Origin: Paracoccaceae bacterium
GTDB taxonomy: Bacteria; Pseudomonadota; Alphaproteobacteria; Rhodobacterales; Rhodobacteraceae
Direction: 5' to 3'
Assembly: GCA_003567315.1 (NCBI GenBank)
Contig: PWZT01000037.1
Coordinates: forward strand, 1-64,000
Length of the DNA: 64,000 bases
A program made the translations under genes and the position numbers. The notes under the pieces were generated by a model. That model did not search any database and had not been told where the DNA came from. It saw nothing but the letters and a program-made list of their open reading frames with translations. Positions 46,290-55,513 of this stretch are shown piece after piece. Within the stretch, counting starts at the first letter, position 1. Every line of letters begins with the position of its first letter.

Positions 46290-46979
46290 TCAGCCCTGCG
46301 GCATGAGCCGCAGCGCCTCACGGCGCGCAGCAGCGCTGAGCCCAGCGCCCGGGCCGTCCAGAAACGCACGCACAGCCTGCGGGTCGCGCTTTGAGAGATC
46401 GCGCAGCCACCATGCAATCGCTTTCTGAATGAAGCGATCACGGTCGGGCACATACCCCGCTGCCCAGCCCAGCACCCGCGCGCGGATGGCCAGATCATCA
46501 GGCTTGGGATGTGGCAGCCGCGCCCATGGCAGGGTCATCACGAGCGCCGCGCGGCGCGTCCATATATTGGGGCTCTCTGTCCAGCATTCGACCTCATCCA
46601 GCCTGCGTGGATCGGCGATAAGCCGTTTGCCGCCGGCGACCGAGGCATGATCGGCCAGCGCCCAGCTATCGAAGCCCTGCGCCCAAGCTGCGATGAGGCG
46701 CCAGACCGGCGTGTCATCGGGCCGGATCCGCGCCTGCGTCAGCAGTTTCGCGGCATAGATCCGCGCCTCGTGAATATCGCTTTCCCACAGCCCCTGTGCC
46801 AGATCGCAGCGCGCCGCCACGCTCATCGAACGCCGATGCTCGCGCGCCATCAACTCCAGCACCTGTGCCGAAAGCCCCAGAAATTCGCGACTGGTCTTGT
46901 GATAAGCGGCCATTTCGGTGGCCTTTTGCGGCTCTCCCTGCGCGCGCAACGCAGCAATAACCGCCTCGGGCGTGGTCAT
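46290..46979 (-). CDS. AlkD-like DNA alkylation repair HEAT-repeat protein
   Basis: 229 residues of the DNA_alkylation family (HEAT-like repeats). AAYHKTSREFLGLSAQVLEL at the N-terminus, SPNIWTRRAALVMTLPWARL in the middle and FIQKAIAWWLRDLSKRDPQA near the C-terminus match AlkC/AlkD-type glycosylases, which excise alkylated bases without flipping them. WTRRAA holds the usual active-site Trp/Arg region. The start overlaps the glmS stop by 4 bases, an odd but clear coupling. Confidence 0.85.
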   Translation of the reverse strand: MTTPEAVIAALRAQGEPQKATEMAAYHKTSREFLGLSAQVLELMAREHRRSMSVAARCDLAQGLWESDIHEARIYAAKLLTQARIRPDDTPVWRLIAAWAQGFDSWALADHASVAGGKRLIADPRRLDEVECWTESPNIWTRRAALVMTLPWARLPHPKPDDLAIRARVLGWAAGYVPDRDRFIQKAIAWWLRDLSKRDPQAVRAFLDGPGAGLSAAARREALRLMPQG

Positions 46980-48793
46980 TCCACTGTCACGGATTTCGCG
47001 AGATTGCGCGGCTGGTCCACATCGGTCCCGCGATGCAGCGCCGTGTGATAGGCGATGAGTTGCGCAGGCACGGCGTAAACAATTGGCGCGATGATCTCCG
47101 GCACTGTGGGCATCATCAATCGGTCGGGTACATCACCCGCAGCAGCCAGCCCCTGCGCATCGGATATGAGGATCACCTTGCCCTGCCGCGCCAGGACTTC
47201 CTGCATGTTCGAGGCGGTCTTCTCGAACAGCGCGTCATGGGGCGCGAAGACGATCACCGGCAGATCAGTGTCCACCAGTGCGATGGGGCCGTGTTTCAAC
47301 TCGCCCGCCGCATAAGCTTCGGCATGTATATAGCTTATTTCCTTGAGCTTTAACGCGCCTTCCAGTGCCAGCGGGTACATCACCCCACGCCCCAGAAAGA
47401 GCACATCTCTCGCCTGGGAAAGAAGCTCTGACAGCCGCTTGATCTCTTCTTCGCGGTCCAGCGCCTGGGCAACGAACCCCGGGGCCGCGCGCAATTCCGA
47501 TAACCGTGCGGCAAAGGCATCAGGTGTCAGATACCCGCGCTGCAACCCCGCTTTGAGCGCGAGAAGCGCGAGCACCTGCAACTGCGCCGTGAAAGCCTTG
47601 GTGGAAGCAACGCCGATTTCCGGCCCGGCATGGATCGGCAGCGCCACAGCGCTTTCGCGCGCGATGGAGGATGTCGGTACATTGATGACCGACACGACCT
47701 GCGCCACATGCGGGCGCGCATGGCGCAGGGCCGCGAGCGTATCGGCGGTCTCGCCCGACTGGCTGACGAAAAGCGCTGTGTTGGCCGGGCCGAGCACCGG
47801 GTCGCGGTAGCGAAATTCCGACGCGATATCCAATTCCACTGGCAGGCCCGCATATTTCTCGAACCAGTATTTCGCCACCTGACAGGCATAGTAGGCGGTT
47901 CCGCAAGCTACCATGATCAGCCGGTCGGTTGCCGAGAAATCAAGGCCTTCGGGCAAGGCGGGATTATCCTCGCCCACCCCTGCATAATGCCCCATGGCGG
48001 CTTGCAACACGCGTGGCTGCTCGGCCATTTCCTTGGCCATGAAATGGCGATGGCCGGATTTATCGACCTTCGCGTTCTCGAGATTGATCCGCGTGACAGG
48101 GCGATTGGTCTGACTGTCCTCAGCGTCGAAAATCATCGCGCCGCTGCGCGACAGGATCGCCCAGTCTCCCTCTTCCAGATAGGTGATGCGGTCGGTCATC
48201 TCGGCCAGCGCGATGGCGTCCGAGCCGAGATACATCTCGCCCTCGCCATGCCCGATGCACAGCGGCGAGCCGCGCCGGGCGCAGATGATCATGTCCTCCT
48301 CGCCCTCGAAAAGAAAGGCCAGCGCGAACGCCCCGTCCAGTCGCTTTAGGGTGGCGCGTGCGGCCTCAACGGGCGTCATGCCACGCTCCAGATAATGGCT
48401 CGCAAGTTGGACGATGGTCTCCGTATCGGTTTCGCTGCTGAAGCTGATGCCTTCGGTACCCAGCCCCTCGCGCAGCGCGCGGAAATTCTCAATGATTCCA
48501 TTATGGACAACGGCCACGCGCCCCGCTCGGTGCGGATGGGCATTGGCCACCGAGGGGCCGCCATGCGTGGCCCAGCGCGTGTGCCCGATCCCCGCGCGGC
48601 CCGGCAGCGGTTCATGCACCAGAATATCCGAGAGGTTGATCAATTTGCCGACCGCGCGGCGCAGATCCAGCTTGCCGCGATTGACCGTGGCGATCCCGGC
48701 GCTGTCATAGCCCCGGTATTCCAGCCGCTTGAGCGCGTCAAATATCTGCGGCGATACCTCGTGATTTCCAAGAACACCAACAATCCCACACAT
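46976..48793 (-). CDS. glmS: Glutamine-fructose-6-phosphate aminotransferase (isomerizing)
   Basis: 605 residues. First step of UDP-GlcNAc synthesis. N-terminal glutamine amidotransferase with catalytic Cys2 (MCGIVGVLG) and RLEYRGYDSAG; C-terminal two SIS domains with CGTAYYACQVAKYW, SQSGETADTLAALR and the ending QPRNLAKSVTVE. I chose ATG at 48793 because Cys2 must follow the initiator Met; the longer frame overlaps glmU. Downstream of glmU (24-base gap). Confidence 0.98.
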   Translation of the reverse strand: MCGIVGVLGNHEVSPQIFDALKRLEYRGYDSAGIATVNRGKLDLRRAVGKLINLSDILVHEPLPGRAGIGHTRWATHGGPSVANAHPHRAGRVAVVHNGIIENFRALREGLGTEGISFSSETDTETIVQLASHYLERGMTPVEAARATLKRLDGAFALAFLFEGEEDMIICARRGSPLCIGHGEGEMYLGSDAIALAEMTDRITYLEEGDWAILSRSGAMIFDAEDSQTNRPVTRINLENAKVDKSGHRHFMAKEMAEQPRVLQAAMGHYAGVGEDNPALPEGLDFSATDRLIMVACGTAYYACQVAKYWFEKYAGLPVELDIASEFRYRDPVLGPANTALFVSQSGETADTLAALRHARPHVAQVVSVINVPTSSIARESAVALPIHAGPEIGVASTKAFTAQLQVLALLALKAGLQRGYLTPDAFAARLSELRAAPGFVAQALDREEEIKRLSELLSQARDVLFLGRGVMYPLALEGALKLKEISYIHAEAYAAGELKHGPIALVDTDLPVIVFAPHDALFEKTASNMQEVLARQGKVILISDAQGLAAAGDVPDRLMMPTVPEIIAPIVYAVPAQLIAYHTALHRGTDVDQPRNLAKSVTVE

Positions 48794-48816
48794 GCAATTC
48801 AGCCTTTCGGTAAAAT

Positions 48817-50166
48817 TCAGCCCTTGCCTTGCGACGCTTTCAGCGCGCGCAGCCGGTCCATCAGCCGCTTGCCCAGCCCCGGCTTCGTCTCCTGCCGCGC
48901 GCGCCCCAGCGCGAGCGCGCCGTCGGGCACATCCGACGTGATGACGGAGCCCGAGCCAGTGAGCGCCGCATCGCCAATGCGCACAGGCGCGACAAGCATC
49001 GTGGACGAGCCGATGAAAGCGCCCTCCCCGATCTCGGTGCGGTGCTTGAAAACGCCATCGTAATTGCAAGTGACTGTCCCTGCGCCCAGATTGGCCCGCG
49101 CGCCCACAGTTGCATCGCCGACATATGAGAGGTGGTTGACCTTCGCCCCCTCGCCCAGTTCGGTATTCTTGATTTCGACGAAATTGCCGACGCGCGACTC
49201 CTCTGCCAGATCGGCCCCCGGACGCAGCCGCGCATAGGGGCCGACAACCGCGCCACGGCTGACATGCGCGCCCTCGAGATGGCTGAACGCCCGGATATGC
49301 GCGCCGCTTTCCACTGTCACGCCGGGGCCGAAGACCACGAATTGCTCGACCACAGCCTCGCGCCCGATGACCGTGTCCTGCGCGAAATGGACTGTGTCGG
49401 GGGCGATCAGGGCGACGCCGGTTTCCAACGCCTCGGCGCGCATGCGGTCCTGAAACGCCGCCTCGGCGCGGACAAGCTCGGCGCGGGTGTTGATGCCCAG
49501 CGTCTCGGTCTCCGTGCAGCGCACCACGCCCGCCGACAACCCCTGCGCCCGGGCGCGCGCCACGATGTCGGTCAGGTAATACTCGCCCGCGGCATTGTCA
49601 TTGCCCACATCCGAGATCAACTCGAAGAGCCGCTTGCCATCGGCGCAGATGACCCCGCTGTTGCACAGCGTGATCGCGCGTTCCTCGGCGCTCGCATCCT
49701 TGAACTCGACGATACGCTCCAGCCTCTCGCCCTGCACGACGAGCCGCCCGTAGCGGCCCGGATCTGCCGCCTCGAAGCCGAGGACCACCACATCATGCGT
49801 CGCGCGCGCAAGTTGCATTTCGGCAAGCGTCTCGGGCCGAATGAAGGGCGTGTCGCCATAGAGCACGATCACATCGCCGCCCAGATCTGCCAGCGCCGCA
49901 CGCGCCTGCGCGACCGCATGCGCAGTGCCAAGCTGTTCTTCCTGCGTCACAACGAGGGCTTCAGGATCTTCTACCTGCACGATCTTCGCCACGGCATCAC
50001 CACCATGGCCCACTACGACCACCACCCGCGCAGGGTCAAGCGCGCGGCCTGCGCGCATCGCATGCACGACCAGCGGGGTCGCACCGATCGGATGCAGCAC
50101 CTTGGGCAGATCCGAGAGCATGCGCGAGCCCTGCCCGGCAGCCAGAATGACAAGCGAAACAGCCAT
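48817..50166 (-). CDS. glmU: Bifunctional UDP-N-acetylglucosamine pyrophosphorylase / GlcN-1-P N-acetyltransferase
   Basis: 449 residues. N-terminal uridyltransferase with LAAGQGSRMLSDLPKVLHPI; C-terminal left-handed beta helix (about 250-430) with hexapeptide repeats and the acetyltransferase site region FVEIKNTELGEGAKVNHLSY and GTVTCNYDGVFKH. It makes UDP-GlcNAc for peptidoglycan and lipid A. I chose ATG at 50166, the family N-terminus; the frame upstream lacks similarity. Operon glmU-glmS-alkD-like. Confidence 0.97.
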   Translation of the reverse strand: MAVSLVILAAGQGSRMLSDLPKVLHPIGATPLVVHAMRAGRALDPARVVVVVGHGGDAVAKIVQVEDPEALVVTQEEQLGTAHAVAQARAALADLGGDVIVLYGDTPFIRPETLAEMQLARATHDVVVLGFEAADPGRYGRLVVQGERLERIVEFKDASAEERAITLCNSGVICADGKRLFELISDVGNDNAAGEYYLTDIVARARAQGLSAGVVRCTETETLGINTRAELVRAEAAFQDRMRAEALETGVALIAPDTVHFAQDTVIGREAVVEQFVVFGPGVTVESGAHIRAFSHLEGAHVSRGAVVGPYARLRPGADLAEESRVGNFVEIKNTELGEGAKVNHLSYVGDATVGARANLGAGTVTCNYDGVFKHRTEIGEGAFIGSSTMLVAPVRIGDAALTGSGSVITSDVPDGALALGRARQETKPGLGKRLMDRLRALKASQGKG

Positions 50167-50304
50167 GAAATGCGCGATCCTGCCAATTATGCGTCTTGGT
50201 CCGAGTGATGCCGCAGATAACGCGGTCTGGGCAAGGGGCACAAGACTCACTTCTGGTTTCATCCCGAAACAACCCTTGCCAGGCCCGCATCACGGCGCGA
50301 CAGT

Positions 50305-50318
50305 TTGACCGAAATCAA
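50305..50318 (+). promoter_or_regulatory. FNR/FnrL-type box upstream of the universal stress genes
   Basis: TTGAC-CGAA-ATCAA, one mismatch from the TTGAT-N4-ATCAA consensus, centred 66 bases upstream of the first usp start. FnrL is the oxygen-sensing regulator of Rhodobacterales. The position would suit activation of a promoter starting near 50353. Confidence 0.5.
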
Positions 50319-50377
50319 CGACGCGGACGACCGCCCATGGCATGACGCCTTGCAGCGCAACAGGAAAGGACAACCCC

Positions 50378-50791
50378 ATGTACGGACGCATCATCGTCGC
50401 TGTCGATCTCGAACATCTCGAACAGGCAAAGGCGCTGCTGAAGCGGGCGACCTCGCTGGTCGATGCGGGCGGGGAAATCCGGCTGATCCATGTGCTCGAG
50501 GAGGTGCCCGGCTATATCGCGGCCGAACTGCCCTCGGATGTCTCCGAACGCCGCCGCGCCGAGGCCGCGGTAGAACTGCGCGCGATGATCGATCCGGCGC
50601 TGGAACTGCGGGTCGAGCATGAGGTGCGCCACGGTGCCGCCTCGGGGCAGATCCTGCAGGCGGCGGAGGATTCCGGGGCTGAACTCATCATGATCGCAAG
50701 TCACAAACCGGGGCTGCGTGATTATTTTATTGGCTCCACCGCTGCACGCGTGATACGCCATGCTCAGTGCTCGGTGCTGGTAGAACGCTGA
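50378..50791 (+). CDS. Universal stress protein, copy 1
   Basis: 137 residues of the UspA fold. IIVAVDLEHLEQAKALLKRA and the C-terminal ATP-site region IMIASHKPGLRDYFIGSTAARV with GSTAxRVxRHxxCSVLV are present, so ATP binding (UspFG-type) is expected. I chose ATG at 50378 with AGGAAAGGA upstream. First of three tandem usp genes behind an FNR-type box, the most diverged of the three. Confidence 0.92.
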   Translation: MYGRIIVAVDLEHLEQAKALLKRATSLVDAGGEIRLIHVLEEVPGYIAAELPSDVSERRRAEAAVELRAMIDPALELRVEHEVRHGAASGQILQAAEDSGAELIMIASHKPGLRDYFIGSTAARVIRHAQCSVLVER

Positions 50792-50815
50792 AAACCAAGA
50801 AAAAGGGGACATGTT

Positions 50816-51232
50816 ATGTATTCTTCAATCGTGATCGCTGCGGCTCTGTTCAATGAAGGGGCCACCACGCGCGCTGCTCTCAAGAAAGCGAAATCGCTGC
50901 TCGATACGGGCGGCAAGGTCACGCTCGTGCACGTCATCGATGAGGTGCCGGGATATGTCGCGGCCTCGATCCCGAAAGAGCATATGACCGCGCGACGCCG
51001 CGAAGTCGAAGAACAGCTCGAGAAAATCGCGTCCGAAGCCTCCGGGATGACCGTGCAATGCGTCGTTCGTGAAGGTCAGCCCTCTGCCTCGATCCTCGGC
51101 TCCGCGCAGGAGAATGACGCTGATCTGATCATGATCGCGAGTCACAAGCCGGGCTTCAGCGATTATTTCATCGGCTCGACGGCTGCGCGCATCGTGCGCC
51201 ATGCGCAGTGCTCGGTGCTCGTGACCCGCTGA
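50816..51232 (+). CDS. Universal stress protein, copy 2
   Basis: 138 residues, very similar to copy 3 (MYSSIVIAAALFNEGATTRA; LIMIASHKPGFSDYFIGSTA; ARIVRHAQCSVLVTR). AAAAAGGGGAC lies before the ATG. ATP-binding glycine motif GSTAAR intact. It begins 24 bases after copy 1, so the two are cotranscribed. Confidence 0.93.
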   Translation: MYSSIVIAAALFNEGATTRAALKKAKSLLDTGGKVTLVHVIDEVPGYVAASIPKEHMTARRREVEEQLEKIASEASGMTVQCVVREGQPSASILGSAQENDADLIMIASHKPGFSDYFIGSTAARIVRHAQCSVLVTR

Positions 51233-51369
51233 GTGGACATCCAGAACTTGACCTGACGGTCGGGCGTTAATGTGCCCGGCCGCATGATTGCCTCGCGCCA
51301 GAGCCTGTGCGATGGTTAATCCAAAGCGGCTCGAAAGACGGCCGCACCAGCCGGGGAGGGAGAGATATA

Positions 51370-51786
51370 ATGTATAAATCGATCGTGATTGCAGCGGCGC
51401 TTTTCAACCAGGGGGCGACCACCCGTTCACTGGTCGAGAAGGCCAACAAGCTAATTGATCGTGACGGCAGCATTACACTCGTGCATGTGCTTGATGAGGT
51501 GCCTGCCTATCTGAGTGCCGCGATTGCGCGCGAACAACTTATGGCGCATCGCAGGGCGATCCGCGAGCAACTCGAATCGCTCGCCTCACGAGCCAAGGCC
51601 AAGAATGTCGATATCGATATTCGCGGGGGTCGGCCGTCCGAGAACATTCTCGCGTCTGCGAAAGACTGCAATGCCGATCTGATCATGATCGCGAGCCACA
51701 AGCCGGGCATGAGCGATTTCTTCATCGGCTCGACAGCAGCACGCGTGGTGCGGCACTCGCAGGTCTCCGTGCTGGTGACGCGCTGA
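51370..51786 (+). CDS. Universal stress protein, copy 3
   Basis: 138 residues, nearly collinear with copy 2 (MYKSIVIAAALFNQGATTRS; IMIASHKPGMSDFFIGSTAA), with the penultimate region reading RHSQVSVLVTR. GGGAGGGAGAG precedes the ATG at 51370. A 137-base gap after copy 2 could hold an extra promoter. Tandem usp sets behind FNR sites are associated with anaerobic or stationary survival in other bacteria. Confidence 0.93.
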   Translation: MYKSIVIAAALFNQGATTRSLVEKANKLIDRDGSITLVHVLDEVPAYLSAAIAREQLMAHRRAIREQLESLASRAKAKNVDIDIRGGRPSENILASAKDCNADLIMIASHKPGMSDFFIGSTAARVVRHSQVSVLVTR

Positions 51787-51872
51787 CGCAAATTTTCGCC
51801 CGCATGCCGCGATCCGGCCTTTCCCCTGCCGCTGGTGCAGTTATCTGAGGGAAGGACTTCGGGAGGCAGACG

Positions 51873-53909
51873 ATGTCGGACGCATTGGTAATCTTCACCC
51901 CTTCGGGCAAGCGCGGGCGGTTTGCACTTGGCACGCCGGTTCTGACGGCCGCGCGGCAATTAGGCGTGGATCTGGACTCGGTCTGTGGCGGGCGGGGCAT
52001 CTGCTCGAAATGCCAGGTTACACCGGGTTATGGCTCCTTCTCGAAACATGGCGTCACAGTGGCGCCAGATGCACTCTCGGAGTGGAACGCGGTCGAGCAG
52101 CGCTACAAGGACAAGCGTGGCCTCATCGAAGGGCGCCGCTTGGGGTGTCAGGCGCAGATTCAGGGCGATGTGGTGATCGATGTGCCACCCGAAAGCCAGG
52201 TGCATCGGCAGGTCGTGCGCAAAGCCGCAGCGGCCCGCAACATCACGATGGACCCTGCGACCCGGCTCTTTTTCGTCGAGGTGGAAGAGCCCGACATGCA
52301 CGAGCCCTCGGGCGATTTCGAGCGGCTGGCCAAGGCGCTGCGCCGTGAATGGGATGTGCCTGAAATCACGGCCGGGCTCGACGTGTTGCGCAAACTGCAA
52401 CCCACACTGCGCGAAGGCAAATGGCGCGTCACCGTCGCGCTGCACAAGGACCATCGCGACGGGCCTCATCGGCTGATCGATATCTGGCCGGGGCTTTATG
52501 AGGGTGGGCTTTACGGGCTCGCGATTGATCTGGGCTCCACCACCATCGCTGCACATCTGTGCGATCTGCGCACGGGTGAGGTGGTGCTCTCCTCCGGCAT
52601 CATGAACCCGCAGATTCGCTTTGGCGAGGATCTGATGAGCCGGGTGAGCTATGCGATGATGAACCCCGGCGGCGATAAGGAGATGACCCGCGCCGTGCGC
52701 GAGGGGATGGACACGCTGATCGCAGAAATCACCCGCGAGGCGGAGATCAGCGCGCGCGAGATCATGGAAGCGGTGATCGTGTGCAATCCGGTCATGCATC
52801 ACCTGCTGCTCGGGATCGATCCGGTCGAGCTTGGACAGGCGCCCTTTGCGTTGGCCACCTCGGACGCGCTCAATATCGATGCGCGCGAGTTGGGGCTTGC
52901 AGCGCTGAACCCCGCCGCGCGCGCCTATCTGCTGCCCTGTATCGCGGGCCATGTCGGCGCGGATGCCGCCGCTGTGGCGCTCTCGGAATCGCCCGAGACG
53001 TCGGAGGATCTGGTGCTGGTGGTGGATGTCGGCACGAATGCCGAGATTCTGCTCGGCGACAAGCGCCGTGTGCTTGCCTGCTCCTCACCCACAGGCCCCG
53101 CGTTCGAGGGCGCGCAGATCTCCTCGGGCCAGCGCGCCGCGCCCGGCGCCATCGAGCGGATCGAGATCGACCCTGCCACCAAGGAGCCACGCTTCCGCGT
53201 GATCGGCTGCGATCTGTGGTCGGATGAAGAGGGCTTCACGGAGGCCACAGCCGCGACCGGCATCACGGGCATCTGCGGCTCAGGCATCATCGAGGCTGTC
53301 GCCGAGATGCGCATGGCGGGGCTGGTGGACCGCTCGGGGCTGATCGGCGGGCCTGAACAGACCGGCACATGGCGGTGCCAGGCGGATGGGCGCACCCATG
53401 CGTATCTGATTCATGACGCCAGCGCCGAGGGCGGGTCGCGTATCACGGTCACGCAAGGCGATATCCGCGCGATCCAGCTTGCGAAATCGGCACTCTATGC
53501 CGGCGCGCGGCTCTTGATGGATGAAATCGGCACGGACCGCGTGGATCGCGTTGTGCTGGCCGGGGCCTTTGGGGCGCATATCAGCCCGAAACACGCGATG
53601 GTGCTGGGGATGATCCCCGATGCGGCGCTCGACAAGGTCACCAGCGCGGGCAATGCGGCGGGCACAGGTGCGCGGATTGCGCTTTGCAATATTGGCGCGC
53701 GCGCAGGGATCGAGGCGACCGTGCGGCGCATCCACAAGGTCGAGACCGCGATCGAGCCGCGCTTTCAGGAGCATTTCGTGAATGCGAACGCCCTGCCCCA
53801 TGCAGTCGATCCCTTCCCTGAACTGAGCCGGATCGTGACCCTGCCCAAGGTCAGCTACAACACAGGGGACGGCGAAGGCGGGCGGCGCAAACGGCGGCGC
53901 AGCGCATGA
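51873..53909 (+). CDS. RACo-like [2Fe-2S]/ASKHA protein (reductive activator of corrinoid proteins family)
   Basis: 678 residues. N-terminal ferredoxin domain with Cys38, Cys44, Cys47 and Cys92 (VCGGRGICSKC; RRLGCQ), a linker, and a C-terminal DUF4445/ASKHA ATPase domain beginning GLYGLAIDLGSTTIAAHL and including VVDVGTNAEILLGD and LAGAFGAHISPKHAM. RamA/RACo enzymes use ATP to push electrons into Co(II) corrinoid proteins so that methyl transfer can restart. No corrinoid protein or methyltransferase lies nearby, so its partner is unknown. A strong terminator follows. Confidence 0.9.
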   Translation: MSDALVIFTPSGKRGRFALGTPVLTAARQLGVDLDSVCGGRGICSKCQVTPGYGSFSKHGVTVAPDALSEWNAVEQRYKDKRGLIEGRRLGCQAQIQGDVVIDVPPESQVHRQVVRKAAAARNITMDPATRLFFVEVEEPDMHEPSGDFERLAKALRREWDVPEITAGLDVLRKLQPTLREGKWRVTVALHKDHRDGPHRLIDIWPGLYEGGLYGLAIDLGSTTIAAHLCDLRTGEVVLSSGIMNPQIRFGEDLMSRVSYAMMNPGGDKEMTRAVREGMDTLIAEITREAEISAREIMEAVIVCNPVMHHLLLGIDPVELGQAPFALATSDALNIDARELGLAALNPAARAYLLPCIAGHVGADAAAVALSESPETSEDLVLVVDVGTNAEILLGDKRRVLACSSPTGPAFEGAQISSGQRAAPGAIERIEIDPATKEPRFRVIGCDLWSDEEGFTEATAATGITGICGSGIIEAVAEMRMAGLVDRSGLIGGPEQTGTWRCQADGRTHAYLIHDASAEGGSRITVTQGDIRAIQLAKSALYAGARLLMDEIGTDRVDRVVLAGAFGAHISPKHAMVLGMIPDAALDKVTSAGNAAGTGARIALCNIGARAGIEATVRRIHKVETAIEPRFQEHFVNANALPHAVDPFPELSRIVTLPKVSYNTGDGEGGRRKRRRSA

Positions 53910-53941
53910 AAAAGCCCGGATGCAATCAGCATCCGGGCTTT
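53910..53941 (+). terminator. Strong hairpin terminator after the RACo-like gene
   Basis: AAAGCCCGGATGC, loop AATCA, GCATCCGGGCTTT: a perfect 13-bp stem with A and T runs on either side, so it can act from both directions. It lies between convergent genes (RACo-like on plus, acidic protein on minus). Confidence 0.9.
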
Positions 53942-53959
53942 CTCGGACTTTACGCCTGA

Positions 53960-54718
53960 TCAGTCGCCCGCCATCTCGCGCAGGCGCTCGACCACTTGCT
54001 CCAGCAATTCGGGGTTGTCACCAGCCGCTTGCAGCAGGCTTTCGATCACGCCGCGCTCTGCGATATTCAGGCCAGCCGCGTCGATCTGGGCGCGGATCGA
54101 GTCGACCGAGAGATCAAGACCCAGTTCCTCAACCTCAAGAGCCTCTTCCACGACATCGGCTGCTTCTTCGGCTACCTCGGGCGAAAGCTCTTCTTCGGCC
54201 TCGGTCATGGCTTCATCGAGGGCTTCCTCGCTGCCAGCATCAGCCGCGTCATCACCGATAATCTCGTCAACGACCGACTCCACTTCCTCGGTTGTCGCAT
54301 CGACCGCGCCCTCGACTGCTTCTTCGACGGTCTCTACCGCTTCATCGGTAACTTCATCGAGGATTTCCTCCTCGCTTACCGGCTCCTCGACCTCAGCGGC
54401 CTCTTCTGCGGGAGCTTCTTCAACAGGGGCTTCTTCGACCGGCGCTTCTTCAACAGGGGCTTCCTCGGCCATCTCAGGCTCGGCCATGTCAGGCTCTGCG
54501 ACTTCGGGCTCCGCAATCTCGGGCTCGATTTCTTCAGGCTCGACCGCCTCGGGCTCTGCCATTTGCGGCTCTGCCGGATCGGGCTCCATCACATCGGCTT
54601 CGGGCATCGTGTCGACCATGGGTTCGACGACTTCAGGCGCCTGACGCGACTGGAAGCCGAGCCATACACCGACGATCGCGACGGCCGCCGCAATACCAAT
54701 TAGAAGGGACTTATTCAT
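53960..54718 (-). CDS. Membrane-anchored, extremely acidic repeat protein of unknown function
   Basis: 252 residues. One N-terminal membrane segment ([18 protein letters not shown]), then a long low-complexity region rich in Glu, Pro, Ala and Val with AEPE and VEEAP repeats (about 35-115), a helical acidic middle (115-195), and a short ordered C-terminal domain (about 200-252, [20 protein letters not shown]). Not a recognised family. Probably in the periplasm or cytoplasmic face, anchored by one helix. The ordered end may be the functional part. Divergent from infC. Confidence 0.75.
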   Translation of the reverse strand: MNKSLLIGIAAAVAIVGVWLGFQSRQAPEVVEPMVDTMPEADVMEPDPAEPQMAEPEAVEPEEIEPEIAEPEVAEPDMAEPEMAEEAPVEEAPVEEAPVEEAPAEEAAEVEEPVSEEEILDEVTDEAVETVEEAVEGAVDATTEEVESVVDEIIGDDAADAGSEEALDEAMTEAEEELSPEVAEEAADVVEEALEVEELGLDLSVDSIRAQIDAAGLNIAERGVIESLLQAAGDNPELLEQVVERLREMAGD

Positions 54719-54911
54719 GGTTCCATCCTTCCGAACACAAACAACATGTGATCGCCTATGCCAGAAATGCGTATCAATGCAAAGTCATCACGCGCATGAC
54801 CCGAAGGAACAAGCGTGTTATCGCGCGGCGGCTTCATCTTGGCGCTTGAAACAGCCGAGACGCGGATTTACGGTATGGCACCGCCAAGTTAACAGCAAAA
54901 GGAAGACTCCC

Positions 54912-55451
54912 ATAGCTCGCAGACCGCATAATGCCCCGCCGCCAAGAGACACCGGACCGCGCGTGAATGATCGCATTCGTGCCCCGGAAATTCGGCTGAT
55001 CGGGGCCGAAGGTGAAAATCTGGGGGTTGTCAAACCCTCTCAAGCACTTGTCCTCGCCGAAGAGGCCGGATTGGATTTGGTCGAAATCTCGCCCAATGCC
55101 AGCCCCCCCGTCTGCAAGATCATGGATTTCGGCAAATACAAATACGAGATGCAGAAGCGCGAGGCCGAGGCGCGCAAGAAGCAGAAGATCATCGAGATCA
55201 AGGAAGTCAAATTCCGGCCCAATACCGACACGCATGATTACGATGTGAAAATGCGAAATGTCATCCGCTTCCTGGAGGCCGGAGACAAGGTGAAGGTCAC
55301 CCTGCGCTTCCGGGGCCGCGAGATGGCGCATCAGGGGATCGGCGCAGAGCTTCTCAATCGCGTGGCCGATGACATCGCCGAAATCGGCAAGGTCGAGAAC
55401 ATGCCCAAGATGGAAGGTCGGCAGATGATCATGATGATCGCGCCGCGCTGA
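54912..55451 (+). CDS. infC: Translation initiation factor IF-3, ATA start codon
   Basis: 179 residues. The family sequence begins at (M)[20 protein letters not shown]; the codon there is ATA at 54912, preceded by AAAAGGAAG with 6 bases spacing. No ATG or GTG lies in a sensible place. Rare start codons in infC (AUU in E. coli) allow IF-3 to repress its own translation by rejecting them, so an ATA start is consistent. N-terminal domain [12 protein letters not shown] and C-terminal [20 protein letters not shown] are normal. A terminator follows at 55474. Confidence 0.93.
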   Translation: MARRPHNAPPPRDTGPRVNDRIRAPEIRLIGAEGENLGVVKPSQALVLAEEAGLDLVEISPNASPPVCKIMDFGKYKYEMQKREAEARKKQKIIEIKEVKFRPNTDTHDYDVKMRNVIRFLEAGDKVKVTLRFRGREMAHQGIGAELLNRVADDIAEIGKVENMPKMEGRQMIMMIAPR

Positions 55452-55473
55452 ATGACATGCATAGCCACGGATT

Positions 55474-55497
55474 GCCCGCCGTCACTGGCGGGCTTTT
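55474..55497 (+). terminator. Hairpin terminator of infC
   Basis: GCCCGCC, loop GTCACT, GGCGGGC followed by TTTT. It begins 23 bases after the infC stop and also faces the end of the minus-strand gene at 55514. Confidence 0.85.
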
Positions 55498-55513
55498 CCT
55501 GGCACACGGGCAT

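Noticed and set aside
54717-54911. Upstream extension of infC from GTG/ATG codons near 54717
   Set aside because: The added 65 residues have no IF-3 similarity and overlap the divergent promoter region; the RBS sits at the ATA.
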